Positions 33,801 to 41,335 of a stretch of DNA of 53,632 bases are shown one piece after another. This DNA is from Caulobacter sp. (GTDB lineage: Bacteria > Pseudomonadota > Alphaproteobacteria > Caulobacterales > Caulobacteraceae): positions 1 to 53,632 of the forward strand of contig JARWZW010000022.1 in NCBI GenBank assembly GCA_029866155.1. The letters run 5' to 3'. A program made the translations under genes and the position numbers. The first letter of the stretch is position 1. Each line of letters opens with the position of its first letter. The notes beneath the pieces are model-generated. The model was not told where the DNA came from. It worked only from the letters and a program-made list of their open reading frames with translations, and did not search any database.

Positions 33801-34347
33801 GCCCCTGGAACAGTCCGGCGGGCTGGACCGGTTCCGCCGGGGGGACATCATTCACCGGCTGCTGCAGATGCTGCCTGACCTGCCGGAGACGGAAAGGATG
33901 GCGGCGGCCCGCCGGATGCTGGATCGCGAACCGGGCCTGTCGCCGGCGCAGAAGGACGAGATGCTGGCCGCCGCCATGGGCGTCTTGCACCATCCCGATT
34001 TCGCCGAGGTTTTTGCGGAGGGGTCCCGGGCCGAGGTCGCCCTGGCCGGTTCGGCCCCGGACCTGCCCGGCAACCTGACGATTTCCGGCCGGATGGACAG
34101 GATTCGCGTCACCCGGGACCGGGTCCTTGTCGTGGACTTCAAGACCAACCGCCCGGCCCCCGCCGTGGTCGAGCAGGCCGATCCCGACCATGTCGCCCAG
34201 CTGGCCATCTATGCCGCCGTGCTGCGCCAGATCTTTCCGGGCCGCCCGGTCTCCGCCGCCCTGGTCTGGACCGACGGGCCAAAGCTGATGCCCCTGCCAG
34301 AAAAGATGATGGCCGAGGCGCTGGCTGCGTTGCCCGGGAGCCGTTGA
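30859..34347 (+). CDS. addA: Double-strand break repair helicase AddA
   Basis: A 1162-residue UvrD-type helicase with a C-terminal nuclease, partner of AddB. Walker A is ANAGSGKTKT (23-32). Motif II is LIDEAQDTAPEQWDIAR, then FIVGDEKQSIYSFQGADP (III), VMTAHGAKGLEAPIVFLPE (V), and LLYVGLTRARDRLVLCG (VI). The nuclease is at the end: RRGDIIHRLLQML and VLVVDFKTNRPAP. Length is normal. It is co-translated with addB and followed 71 bases later by trxA. Confidence 0.96.
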   Translation: MSQVVDSAQALAADPAVNAFVTANAGSGKTKTLIDRVARLLLARTPPAAILCVTYTKAAAAEMQGRLFALLGDWSVLADDGLKARLADLLGEDVEGQDLAEARRLFAKALETPGGLRIQTIHAFCEQLLRRFPMEAGVSPNFTVMDDAAAAQVIHEARTRLARSLQPRTRGSTRTGEPDDLLSRAYGRMAVSLDYKAFEDLFATFEARRGPLLAYLEGLDGPGALEADVWRRCGFDQPSSAEAIEAGALAYCTPSLWRQAAGVLAAGSSTDQKMAAGFLAAANASPATLDGLLPLFFVTDGQGDRAKWIEKTAGLKTHPDVRAGLLEEQRRLEIARDLRRGARIAEDTVCVLTLCRAYSQAYHQAKLDRGVLDFVDLVARARDLVAGAPGAPWVLYKLDEGIEHILIDEAQDTAPEQWDIARALTDEFFSGEGRPRPAGSPDRTLFIVGDEKQSIYSFQGADPDRLLEETRGYVSRINGIQRRAIRAPLKTSYRSVRAVLDVVDAVFTADRTQDGVRPPSGDQVLRHEAFRSSQPGCVDLWPLEEESPDEPRLAWDLPLDLEREGSANRRLAERIAAEVKALIRRGDTVYDRKGEARPARYGDVIVLVRKRRALFEDIIRALRKAGVPVAGADRLVLSDHIAFHDLLALARFVLFPRDDLNLAALLKSPLCGLDDAQLYPLAHGRGDTPLWDRLLAATAPESIVWAVGMLRQTLALAPGRPPFAFFSRVLGLTDPEGRSLRSRMVQRLGSEAGDVMEEFLARALEAESRGVLDLERLAAAFERLNISVKREMESGGDEVRVMTAHGAKGLEAPIVFLPETTTAASGRGSPLMETACGGFLWSASTEQDNGPARAARDRRKKREEGEAWRLLYVGLTRARDRLVLCGRKPLKAVDGTWRQVMDLAFDHPAIAPGVRTVTTPDGFQFRRYGSDPVPAVARASDPRLPVERPSWFARPADAGSPVLAWASPSQAASRARTPAASPLEQSGGLDRFRRGDIIHRLLQMLPDLPETERMAAARRMLDREPGLSPAQKDEMLAAAMGVLHHPDFAEVFAEGSRAEVALAGSAPDLPGNLTISGRMDRIRVTRDRVLVVDFKTNRPAPAVVEQADPDHVAQLAIYAAVLRQIFPGRPVSAALVWTDGPKLMPLPEKMMAEALAALPGSR

Positions 34348-34418
34348 CGCGGTTCGCAGGGTCCTTACATGCTGGATCAACAACGCGGCGCCCGAGGCGC
34401 CTTTCAGGGAGTTTCTCC

Positions 34419-34751
34419 ATGAGCACCGTGACGGTGACTGACGAATCCTTCGACCGGGATGTGCTGCAGGCCGAAGGGCCGGTGCTGGTCGACTTCTGGG
34501 CCGAGTGGTGCGGCCCCTGCAAACAGATCGCCCCGGCCCTGGACCAGATTTCCGAGGAACTGGCCGATCATGTCACCATCGCCAAGGTCAATATCGAGGA
34601 CAGCCCCATGACGCCCTCGCGTTACGGCGTGCGGGGCATTCCCACCATGATGCTGTTCCGGGGCGGCCAGATGGCCTCCATGAAGGTCGGCGCCATGCCC
34701 AAGCAGAAGATCGTCGAATGGCTCGCAGAAGCCGGCGTCAAGGCCGCCTGA
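34419..34751 (+). CDS. trxA: Thioredoxin
   Basis: A 110-residue thioredoxin with the canonical active site FWAEWCGPCKQIAP and the cis-proline GIPTMMLF. It reduces protein disulfides in the cytoplasm. CAGGGAG lies eight bases before the ATG at 34419. The frame opens upstream, but that part is not thioredoxin. A thioredoxin gene behind addA is a common order in this group. Confidence 0.97.
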   Translation: MSTVTVTDESFDRDVLQAEGPVLVDFWAEWCGPCKQIAPALDQISEELADHVTIAKVNIEDSPMTPSRYGVRGIPTMMLFRGGQMASMKVGAMPKQKIVEWLAEAGVKAA

Positions 34752-34794
34752 CCGGCTCCCCGACTATGCTGCCCAGAGGCGGCCCCGCCGCCTG

Positions 34795-36417
34795 ATGGGC
34801 CCGTTCGCGACCTTGCTTGACCGGCTCAGCCTGACTCCGGGCCGGTCCGCCAAGCTGACCCTGCTGCGCGACTTCCTCAAGTCCCGGCCGGACCCGGAGC
34901 GGGGCTGGGCCCTGGCCGCCCTGACCGGCGACCTTTCCTTCGCCGCCGCCAAGCCCGCCGCCATCCGCAAGGCGGTCGAGGCGCGTATGGATCCCCTGCT
35001 GTTCCGCTGGTCCTATGACTATGTCGGGGACCTGGCCGAGACCGTCGCCCTGGTCTGGCCGGCCCGGCCCGGGGCCAACCGCCAGCCGGACCTTTCGGAG
35101 GTGGTGGAGACCCTGGCCCAGGCGCGCCGCGCCGAGGTTCAGCCCCTCATCGAAGGCTGGCTGGACGCCCTGGACCCCGACGGCCGCTGGGCCTTGCTGA
35201 AGCTTCTGACCGGGGGGCTGAGGGTCGGGCTTTCCTCACGCCTGGCCAAACAGGCCTGCGCCAATCTGGCCCAGCTGAACGGGCAGGATATCCCGGTCAG
35301 TGCGGTGGAAGAGGTCTGGCACGGTCTGAAGCCCCCCTATCTGGAGCTGTTCTCATGGCTTGAAGGCGCGACGCCCGCCCCGGCCATGGACGCCCCCGGC
35401 CGGTTCCGGTCTGTCATGCTGGCCCAGGCCATAGATGAGGCCGTCGATTTCCCGAGGCTGGATCCTGCAGCCTATGCCGCCGAATGGAAATGGGACGGCA
35501 TCCGCATCCAGGCGGTCAGCGAGCGCGGACAGCGACGCCTCTATACCCGCACAGGCGACGACATCAGCCACGCCTTTCCCGATGTCGTTTCCCACCTTTC
35601 CTTCGAGGGCGTGCTGGATGGCGAACTGCTGGTGATCCGCGACGGCGTCCTGGCTAGCTTTGGCGATCTTCAGCAACGGTTGAACCGCAAGACCGTCGAT
35701 GCAAAATCCCTGGCAGCCGCGCCCGCCGCCATCCGGGCCTATGATCTATTGGTGGAAGGCCCTGACGACCTGCGTTCGCTGCCCTTCGCCGAGCGGCGCA
35801 ATCGGCTGGAAGCCTTTGTCGCAGCCGCCGCCTCGCCCCGTATCGACCTGTCGCCGCTACAGCCCTTTTCGGACTGGGCGGCTCTGGCGGCCCTGAGAGC
35901 CGACCCGCCGCCCGGCGATCCGGTGCTTTCCGAAGGATTGATGCTGAAGCGCCTGGATTCAGCCTACGAGGCCGGACGCCCCAAGGGACCCTGGTTCAAA
36001 TGGAAGCGTGATCCCCGCCTGATCGATGCCGTTCTCATGTACGCCCAGCGGGGCCACGGCCGCCGGTCCAGCTTCTACAGCGACTTCACCTTCGGGGTCT
36101 GGAGACCGGATGAGGCCGGCGTGCGAAGCCTGACCCCGGTGGGCAAGGCCTATTTCGGCTTCACCGACGAGGAACTGAAACAGCTCGACAAATTCGTGCG
36201 CGACAACACGGTCGATCGCTTCGGCCCCGTCCGGTCGGTCAGGGCCTCCGAGGATTTCGGTCTGGTCCTTGAAGTGGCCTTCGAGGGCCTGCAGCGTTCA
36301 ACCCGTCACAAGAGCGGCGTCGCCATGCGGTTTCCGCGGATCAGCCGGATCCGTTGGGACAAGCCGGCCCGTGACGCCGACGACCTGGCGACCCTCGAGC
36401 GGATGCTGGGCGCCTGA
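34795..36417 (+). CDS. ATP-dependent DNA ligase (cisplatin-damage-response type)
   Basis: A 540-residue ligase. The N-terminal DNA-binding domain (1-200) leads to the nucleotidyltransferase motif I EWKWDGIRI with the adenylated Lys232. Motif III is FEGVLDGELLVIRDG, motif IV EGLMLKRLDSAYEAGR, motif V PWFKWKRDPRLIDAVLMYA, then an OB-fold with TFGVWRPDE. The arrangement matches ligases usually encoded beside an Lhr-type helicase and a metallo-beta-lactamase exonuclease, but neither partner is in this window. It probably seals breaks in stress repair, as an extra to the NAD-dependent LigA. Its stop is directly adjacent to the stop of the opposite gene. Confidence 0.92.
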   Translation: MGPFATLLDRLSLTPGRSAKLTLLRDFLKSRPDPERGWALAALTGDLSFAAAKPAAIRKAVEARMDPLLFRWSYDYVGDLAETVALVWPARPGANRQPDLSEVVETLAQARRAEVQPLIEGWLDALDPDGRWALLKLLTGGLRVGLSSRLAKQACANLAQLNGQDIPVSAVEEVWHGLKPPYLELFSWLEGATPAPAMDAPGRFRSVMLAQAIDEAVDFPRLDPAAYAAEWKWDGIRIQAVSERGQRRLYTRTGDDISHAFPDVVSHLSFEGVLDGELLVIRDGVLASFGDLQQRLNRKTVDAKSLAAAPAAIRAYDLLVEGPDDLRSLPFAERRNRLEAFVAAAASPRIDLSPLQPFSDWAALAALRADPPPGDPVLSEGLMLKRLDSAYEAGRPKGPWFKWKRDPRLIDAVLMYAQRGHGRRSSFYSDFTFGVWRPDEAGVRSLTPVGKAYFGFTDEELKQLDKFVRDNTVDRFGPVRSVRASEDFGLVLEVAFEGLQRSTRHKSGVAMRFPRISRIRWDKPARDADDLATLERMLGA

Positions 36418-37752
36418 TCAGCTGCCGCTGCAGCCGTTCCGTCCGGGTCCCTTGACCACCCTGCCGCCCTTGATGACCCCATCGACCTTTTCCAGAAGAC
36501 GGATGTCGGCCAGAGGGTCGCCCTTGACCGCGATCATGTCGCCGAAATGGCCGGGGCTGAGGGCGCCCACATCGGCGCTGCGGTTCAGCAGGGCGGCGGA
36601 GACGGCGGTCGCCGACTGGATCGCCTGCATCGGCGTCATGCCGTAGCGGACCATATAGGCAAACTGCCGGCCGCCCAGACCGTAGGGATAGACCCCGGCG
36701 TCGGTGCCAAAGCTCAGTTTCACCCCGGCCTTGACCGCCTTGCGAAAGCCGATCCGCTGGACCTCTGTGGTCTCGAGATTCTTGCGCAGATATTCCTCCG
36801 GCCAGCCCTCGCGGCGGCCGGCCTCGTCGATCCAGTCGCCGTTGAAGATGTCCATGTCCAGCCAGACGCCCCGCGCCCTGGCCAGGGCGATGCCCTCGTC
36901 GTCGATCAGGCTGGCATGTTCGATGGACCGCGCCCCGGCCCGGATCGCCGCCTTGATTCCCTCGGCGCCATGGGCATGGACGATACAGTAGCTGCCATGG
37001 GCCCTGGCCTCGTCGCAGGCCGCCTTCATTTCTTCCTCGGTCAGCTCCATCTGACCGGGCTCGCTGCCGATGGCCAGGACCGCGCCGGTGCCGATGATCT
37101 TGATGAAGTCGGCGCCCTGTTGCAGCAGATAGCGGGCCCGGTCCCGGGCCTCCGCCGGGGAACGGGACTCACCCAGGCGAAAATCCGCCGGAATCCCGAC
37201 ATCGGGCGCGGCGCCCGTCACGGCCCCGCCGCCGCCGGGCACGGTGATATAGGCCCCGGCTACCGCCATGCGCGGGCCTTCGACCTGACCGGCCTCGATG
37301 GCGTCGCGCAGGGCGACATCGCTGAGGCCCCGATAGACCCCCACATCCCGCACGGTGGTGAACCCGGAATGCAGCATCACCCGGGCGGTCTCCGCGCCCT
37401 TCAGGATGGTCGCCGTGGCTGAATGTTTCAGGGGCTCGGCCGGGTCACTGGTCTGGCCATAGCCGTCCGCGACATGGGTGTGCATGTCCAGCAGTCCCGG
37501 CAGGACGGTGTAGCCCGACCAGTCGATGACACAGGCGCCGGCCGCGGGGGCAGCCCAGGGCGCGATCGAGGTGACCCGCCCGTCCGTGACGGTGATCAGC
37601 CGGTCTGTCAGGACCTGGGCCGATTCCGGGTCGATCAGTTTGCCGGCGCGGACCTGTACCGTCTGCGGCGGCGCTGCAGTCTGGGCCGCCTGAGCCGCCG
37701 GAGTCGATGTCGCCGCCAGCATCGCCGCCAGGGCCAGTCCCCAAGTCTTCAT
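36418..37752 (-). CDS. Exported amidohydrolase family protein
   Basis: A 444-residue metal-dependent hydrolase with a signal peptide (KTWGLALAAMLAATSTPAAQA). Amidohydrolase landmarks: LPGLLDMHTHVADG (HxH), ADFIKIIGTGA (candidate carboxylated Lys), YCIVHAHGAEG, RSIEHASLID, and FGTDAGVYPYG (metal Asp). The beta-sandwich composite domain closes the protein. It belongs to the imidazolonepropionase/prolidase-like exported group, which cleaves peptides or related amides; the exact substrate is not visible. GGGGAGAAG precedes the ATG at 37750-37752. It is separated from the aminotransferase gene by repeat copy B. Confidence 0.88.
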   Translation of the reverse strand: MKTWGLALAAMLAATSTPAAQAAQTAAPPQTVQVRAGKLIDPESAQVLTDRLITVTDGRVTSIAPWAAPAAGACVIDWSGYTVLPGLLDMHTHVADGYGQTSDPAEPLKHSATATILKGAETARVMLHSGFTTVRDVGVYRGLSDVALRDAIEAGQVEGPRMAVAGAYITVPGGGGAVTGAAPDVGIPADFRLGESRSPAEARDRARYLLQQGADFIKIIGTGAVLAIGSEPGQMELTEEEMKAACDEARAHGSYCIVHAHGAEGIKAAIRAGARSIEHASLIDDEGIALARARGVWLDMDIFNGDWIDEAGRREGWPEEYLRKNLETTEVQRIGFRKAVKAGVKLSFGTDAGVYPYGLGGRQFAYMVRYGMTPMQAIQSATAVSAALLNRSADVGALSPGHFGDMIAVKGDPLADIRLLEKVDGVIKGGRVVKGPGRNGCSGS

Positions 37753-37867
37753 CAGCCCGCTTCTCCCCGGCGACAGCCGACTGCCGCCCCTCAGGCGATG
37801 AATAGGGCCGGGCCCGGCGGGGAAATCAAGCCTCGCCGGTCCTGGTCGACGGACCGGACAGGCTTCC

Positions 37868-37998
37868 AGAGCCTGTTCCAACAAGAGCATGTTCCAACAA
37901 GTGTGAAGCGGCTATCGGATCGAAACAGGCTCAAGCCCTTTGAATCAGAGCCTGTTTTTCCGTTACGATCGGTTCGATCAGAACGGAACAGGCTCTAG
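37868..37998 (-). repeat. Dispersed stop-codon-abutting hairpin repeat, copy B
   Basis: The longest copy. Read on the minus strand it starts as CTAGAGCCTGTTCCGTT at the aminotransferase stop and continues with the same two-arm hairpin as copy A. A GATCCGATAGCCGCTTC segment shared with copies C and D follows, then a duplicated TTGTTGGAACA(T/G)GCTC end. It lies between two minus-strand genes (aminotransferase upstream, amidohydrolase downstream) and fills about half of that spacer. Confidence 0.85.
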
Positions 37999-39155
37999 CC
38001 GTTGAAGGCCCTGATGGCCTCGATGATCTGGTTCTGGGTCTCGGCGTCCATATAGGGATGCATGGGCAGGGCCAGGACCGTCTCGGCCGCTGCTTCGGTG
38101 ACCGGCAGTCCGCCCGGCCCGGCGGGGAAGCCGGCATAGGGTTCCTGGACATGCATCGGGACCGGATAATAGACGGCGGTGGGCACGCCCTGGGTCTTCA
38201 GATGGGCCGCCAGGCCGTCGCGGTTGTCATGCTGGATGACATACTGGGCCCAGGTCGAGACACCGCCGGCGATCACGGACGGGACCGACTTCACCGAGCC
38301 CGCCAGGCCTTCGGCGTAGCGGCTCGCCACGCCCTGCCGCAGGTCGATTTCTTCGGCGAAGATGGCCAGCTTCTCGATCAGGATCGCCGCCTGCAGGGAA
38401 TCCAGCCGGCTGTTCATGCCGATCCGGGCGTTCAGATACTTGGTGTCATGCTCGAAGGTGCGGCCCGCCAGGTCCGGGGCCACCGCCTTGCCATGGACCC
38501 GGTAGCTGTCCATCAGGTCCCAGAGGGTCTGGTCATTGCAGAGCACCGCCCCGCCATCGCCGTAGCAGCCAAGCGGCTTGGCCGGGAAAAAGCTGGTGGT
38601 GGCGACATCGGCCCAATGAAGCGGGTGTTTTCCATCCAGGGTGCAGCCAAAGCCCTGGGCGCTGTCGGCGATCAGCTTCAGGCCATGACGGTCACAGATG
38701 GCCCTGAGGGCCGGATAGTCGGCGGGCTGGCCGAACAGGTCGACGGCGATCACCACCCGGGGGGTCAGCTCGCCACGGGCCTTCACGGCCAGGATGGTCG
38801 CCTCGAGATGGGCGGGGTCCAGATTGTAGGTATCGGGCAGGACGTCGACGAACACCGGTGTCGCGCCGGTCCAGGGAACCACCTCGGGCGTGGCGGCGAA
38901 GGTGAACGACGGACAGAAGACCGCGTCGCCGGGGCCGATCCCCCAGGCCATCAGGGGCAGGGCGATGGCGTCCGTGCCATTGGCGCAGGACAGGGCCAGC
39001 TTCGCCTGGCCGAACTCGGCCAACTGGGCCTCGAAGGTCCTGACCTCGGGACCCATCACATAGCCGCCATGGTCCAGGACCCGGCCGATGGCCTGGTCGA
39101 TCCGGTCGCGGATGCGGCGTTGCTGGGCGGCGAGGTCGATGAAGGCAATGCTCAT
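37995..39155 (-). CDS. DegT/DnrJ/EryC1/StrS-family sugar aminotransferase
   Basis: A 386-residue PLP enzyme that aminates a nucleotide-linked keto sugar. The PLP lysine is Lys193 in FFPAKPLGCYGDGG; SCANGTDAIALPL and ADSAQGFGCTLDGK are the cofactor-binding segments. The WbpE/WlbC-like pattern (FIDLAAQQRRIRDRI start, FPAKPLGCYGDGGA) suggests a C3-keto UDP-sugar, but substrate specificity cannot be fixed by eye. AAGGGG precedes the ATG. It follows the GmhB-like gene on the same strand and fits a surface-sugar block with pseB/pseC. The stop lies in repeat copy B. Confidence 0.88.
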   Translation of the reverse strand: MSIAFIDLAAQQRRIRDRIDQAIGRVLDHGGYVMGPEVRTFEAQLAEFGQAKLALSCANGTDAIALPLMAWGIGPGDAVFCPSFTFAATPEVVPWTGATPVFVDVLPDTYNLDPAHLEATILAVKARGELTPRVVIAVDLFGQPADYPALRAICDRHGLKLIADSAQGFGCTLDGKHPLHWADVATTSFFPAKPLGCYGDGGAVLCNDQTLWDLMDSYRVHGKAVAPDLAGRTFEHDTKYLNARIGMNSRLDSLQAAILIEKLAIFAEEIDLRQGVASRYAEGLAGSVKSVPSVIAGGVSTWAQYVIQHDNRDGLAAHLKTQGVPTAVYYPVPMHVQEPYAGFPAGPGGLPVTEAAAETVLALPMHPYMDAETQNQIIEAIRAFNG

Positions 39156-39225
39156 GCTGGCCCCTTAGCCCCGGCAGAAGGCGGATTCGAGACAATAGCT
39201 GTAACCGGATGTTTCCTGGTCCGGA

Positions 39226-39750
39226 TCAGAGCGGCAGGCCCGTGCGGCGCGCGGCGTCCAGAAGAAAGGCCTCCAGATCGCCGCCGGTGAACAGGTAGCC
39301 GTCGATGCCGGCGGCCCGGGCGGCCTGCATGTCGCTGTCCTTGTCGCCGATCATCAGGGCCCGATCGGCAGCGATGGCGAAGTCAGCGAGGCCCCGCAGG
39401 ATCATGCCGGGATTGGGCTTGCGGTCGGGATGGTCCGCCTGACGGTAGCGCTCCTCCGCAGCGTCCTCATGGAACGGGCAGTGGTAGATGGCGTCGATCT
39501 TCGCTCCCCCGATGGCCAGCTGGCGCCGCATCTCTTCGTGGAAACCGTGCATCTGGGCCTCGGAATAATAGCCCCGTCCGATTCCCGACTGGTTGGTCGC
39601 CACCAGCACCAGGCCCCCGGCCCGGTTGACCCGGCCGATCGCGGCCATGGCGCCGGGAATCCAGACCAGTCTGTCGGGGTCATAGGCATAGCCATAGTCC
39701 TGGTTGAGGACGCCATCACGGTCGAAGATCACGGCAAAGGGGCTGGCCAT
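39226..39750 (-). CDS. gmhB: HAD-family heptose-bisphosphate phosphatase-like protein
   Basis: A 174-residue HAD-IIIA phosphatase. The nucleophile motif is IFDRDGVLN (Asp10, Asp12). TNQSGIGRGYY is the second motif, and RALMIGDKDSDMQAA carries the acidic third motif. In the heptose pathway GmhB removes the 7-phosphate from heptose bisphosphate for LPS core. The usual zinc loop with paired cysteines is reduced to YHCPFHEDAAEERYRQADHP, with only one Cys, so zinc binding and exact substrate are less certain. It sits between the acyl-CoA dehydrogenase and sugar aminotransferase genes on the minus strand. Confidence 0.82.
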   Translation of the reverse strand: MASPFAVIFDRDGVLNQDYGYAYDPDRLVWIPGAMAAIGRVNRAGGLVLVATNQSGIGRGYYSEAQMHGFHEEMRRQLAIGGAKIDAIYHCPFHEDAAEERYRQADHPDRKPNPGMILRGLADFAIAADRALMIGDKDSDMQAARAAGIDGYLFTGGDLEAFLLDAARRTGLPL

Positions 39751-39810
39751 GAAGCAGGATGTAGCGGGCGAGGGCAGGGCCCGCCACCGGCGACCATCAC
39801 TTTCCGGCGG

Positions 39811-41049
39811 CTATTTCAGCAATTGGCCGGCGATCAGGTTGCGCTGGGTCTCGCTGGTCCCCGAATAAACGCTGGCCGCCCGGACGCTGAAGTGCCGGGC
39901 TGTGGCCATGGCGGCGATATCCAGTTCGGGTTCATCCAGCCCGAGGACCGCCAGGCTGGCGGCGGCGGCCGGGCCGGCGGCCTCCATGGCCAGTTCGGCA
40001 ATCCTCTGATGCAGCTCGCTGCCGATCAGCTTCATCATCGAGGGGGTGGCCCGGGCCCTGGAATCCCCACTGTCCTGGGCCCGGCCGCTGGGCAGGGCGT
40101 CCAGTTCCAGCCGGGTAAAGGCCTCCAGCTCGATGGCGAGGCCGGCAAGACGGCGGCGGACATGGGGCTCCACCCCGTCGCCGGCCGCCTCGATGGCAAG
40201 GGTCGCCCGACGCAGGGCCTTGGCGACCAGGACGGCGGGGGTGTTGTTGGCCCGGGCCAGGGACATCAGCCGCTTGGCCACCGTCCAGCCGTCGTTCTCG
40301 GGTCCGATCCGGTTTTCCACCGGAACCCGGACATCATCGAAATAGACGGCGTTGAACTCGTGCTCGCCCGACAATCCCGGGATCGGCCGGACCGACAGGC
40401 CCGGGCTGTCCATGTCGATCAGCAGGAAGGTCAGCCCCTGCTGGCGCTTCTCCAGCTGGGCCGTCCGCACGATGGCGAACATCCTGTTGGAATGATGGGC
40501 GCCAGTGGTCCAGATCTTGGAGCCATTGACGCGGTAATGGTCCCCCTGACGCTCGGCCCGCGTGGCGATGGCGGCCAGGTCCGATCCGGCCGAGGGCTCG
40601 GAGAAGCCCTGGCACCAGAGGTCGTCACCCTTGAGTATGGCCGGCAGGTAACGCGCCTGCTGGGCGGCCGTGCCCATCTCGATCAGCAGCGGGCCCAGGC
40701 TGCGGATCCCCCCGGCGAACAGAACCGGGGCGTCATTGCGTACGCATTCCTGGTCGAAGAGGAACCGCTGCCGGGCCGTCCAGCCGGCGCCGCCCCAGGC
40801 CCTTGGCCAGGCCGGGGCGATCCATCCCTGCCGATGGAGCCGGCCCTGCCAGATCCGGCAGGCCTCGATATCCGAATGGACCCCCAGGGTCCGGCGTCCG
40901 GCCTCCCTGAGGTCGGGGGTCAGGGCCTTGGCCAGGAAGGCCCGGACCTCGGCCAGGAACAGGGCCTCGTTCTCGAGGGCCTGGCCTGCGGGACACAGCG
41001 GGCGGGCTCTCAGCTCCGGAAAGGTCATGGCGGCGTCACCGTCGGGCAT
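39811..41049 (-). CDS. Acyl-CoA dehydrogenase family protein
   Basis: A 412-residue FAD flavoprotein. Features: WARAWGGAGWTARQ-type substrate entry region (WPRAWGGAGW), WCQGFSEPSAGSDLAAI (FAD/substrate signature), YRVNGSKIWTTGAHHSNRM, and the C-terminal VYSGTSETQRNLIAGQLL. The Glu catalytic base cannot be placed with confidence by eye. It would oxidise an acyl-CoA thioester; chain length is unknown. The ATG at 41047-41049 has GAGG upstream. It lies first in a possible operon with gmhB and the aminotransferase, downstream of an FNR-type box at 41249-41262. Confidence 0.88.
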   Translation of the reverse strand: MPDGDAAMTFPELRARPLCPAGQALENEALFLAEVRAFLAKALTPDLREAGRRTLGVHSDIEACRIWQGRLHRQGWIAPAWPRAWGGAGWTARQRFLFDQECVRNDAPVLFAGGIRSLGPLLIEMGTAAQQARYLPAILKGDDLWCQGFSEPSAGSDLAAIATRAERQGDHYRVNGSKIWTTGAHHSNRMFAIVRTAQLEKRQQGLTFLLIDMDSPGLSVRPIPGLSGEHEFNAVYFDDVRVPVENRIGPENDGWTVAKRLMSLARANNTPAVLVAKALRRATLAIEAAGDGVEPHVRRRLAGLAIELEAFTRLELDALPSGRAQDSGDSRARATPSMMKLIGSELHQRIAELAMEAAGPAAAASLAVLGLDEPELDIAAMATARHFSVRAASVYSGTSETQRNLIAGQLLK

Positions 41050-41056
41050 GGCGGCC

Positions 41057-41212
41057 TCAACTCAGCTGGCTGCGGATGGAAAGGGCCTTGTGGCCGCGGG
41101 CTCCGGGTCCGGTGACTTTGGCGATGGTCCGCATGGGAAAGGGGGTCAAGGCTGCCGTCCTCCAGGCCCCTTGGGGGCGCCCGTGGAGGCAAGCCTGCGC
41201 CCTGGACCCCAT
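41057..41212 (-). CDS. Small ORF or gene remnant ahead of the acyl-CoA dehydrogenase
   Basis: An open frame of 51 codons starting at an ATG two bases downstream of GGAGG, a spacing that is too short. It ends at a TGA eight bases before the dehydrogenase ATG, which would allow translational coupling. The last 25 codons from a second ATG at 41134 (MRTIAKVTGPGARGHKALSI) have mostly G/C third positions, as coding sequence here does. I recognise no family. It could be a leader peptide, a small protein, or the tail of a lost gene. Confidence 0.25.
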   Translation of the reverse strand: MGSRAQACLHGRPQGAWRTAALTPFPMRTIAKVTGPGARGHKALSIRSQLS

Positions 41213-41248
41213 GACCTCCAAGGGTCTGGGCGGATTCCGGCGCAAGTT

Positions 41249-41262
41249 TTGATCTGGATCAA
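41249..41262 (-). promoter_or_regulatory. FNR/FixK-type binding site
   Basis: TTGATCTGGATCAA is a perfect TTGAT-N4-ATCAA palindrome, the consensus bound by FNR/FixK/FnrL oxygen-responsive activators in alphaproteobacteria. It lies 200 bases upstream of the acyl-CoA dehydrogenase on the same strand as that gene's promoter region. A class II activation position would put a transcript start near 41214. The sequence match is direct; regulation of that operon is inferred. Confidence 0.6.
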
Positions 41263-41335
41263 GGGGTTAGGCTACGGACAGGGGGCGGCCGTCTCTCATG
41301 CCGGCCGTTCCTGGTCCCCTTCGGATCGGAGGGGA

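Noticed and set aside
30877..34383. A 1168-codon minus-strand frame opposite addA
   Set aside because: It is a shadow of high GC third positions. addA on the plus strand has full helicase and nuclease motifs, and the minus translation is low-complexity Gly/Pro/Gln/Arg with no domain.
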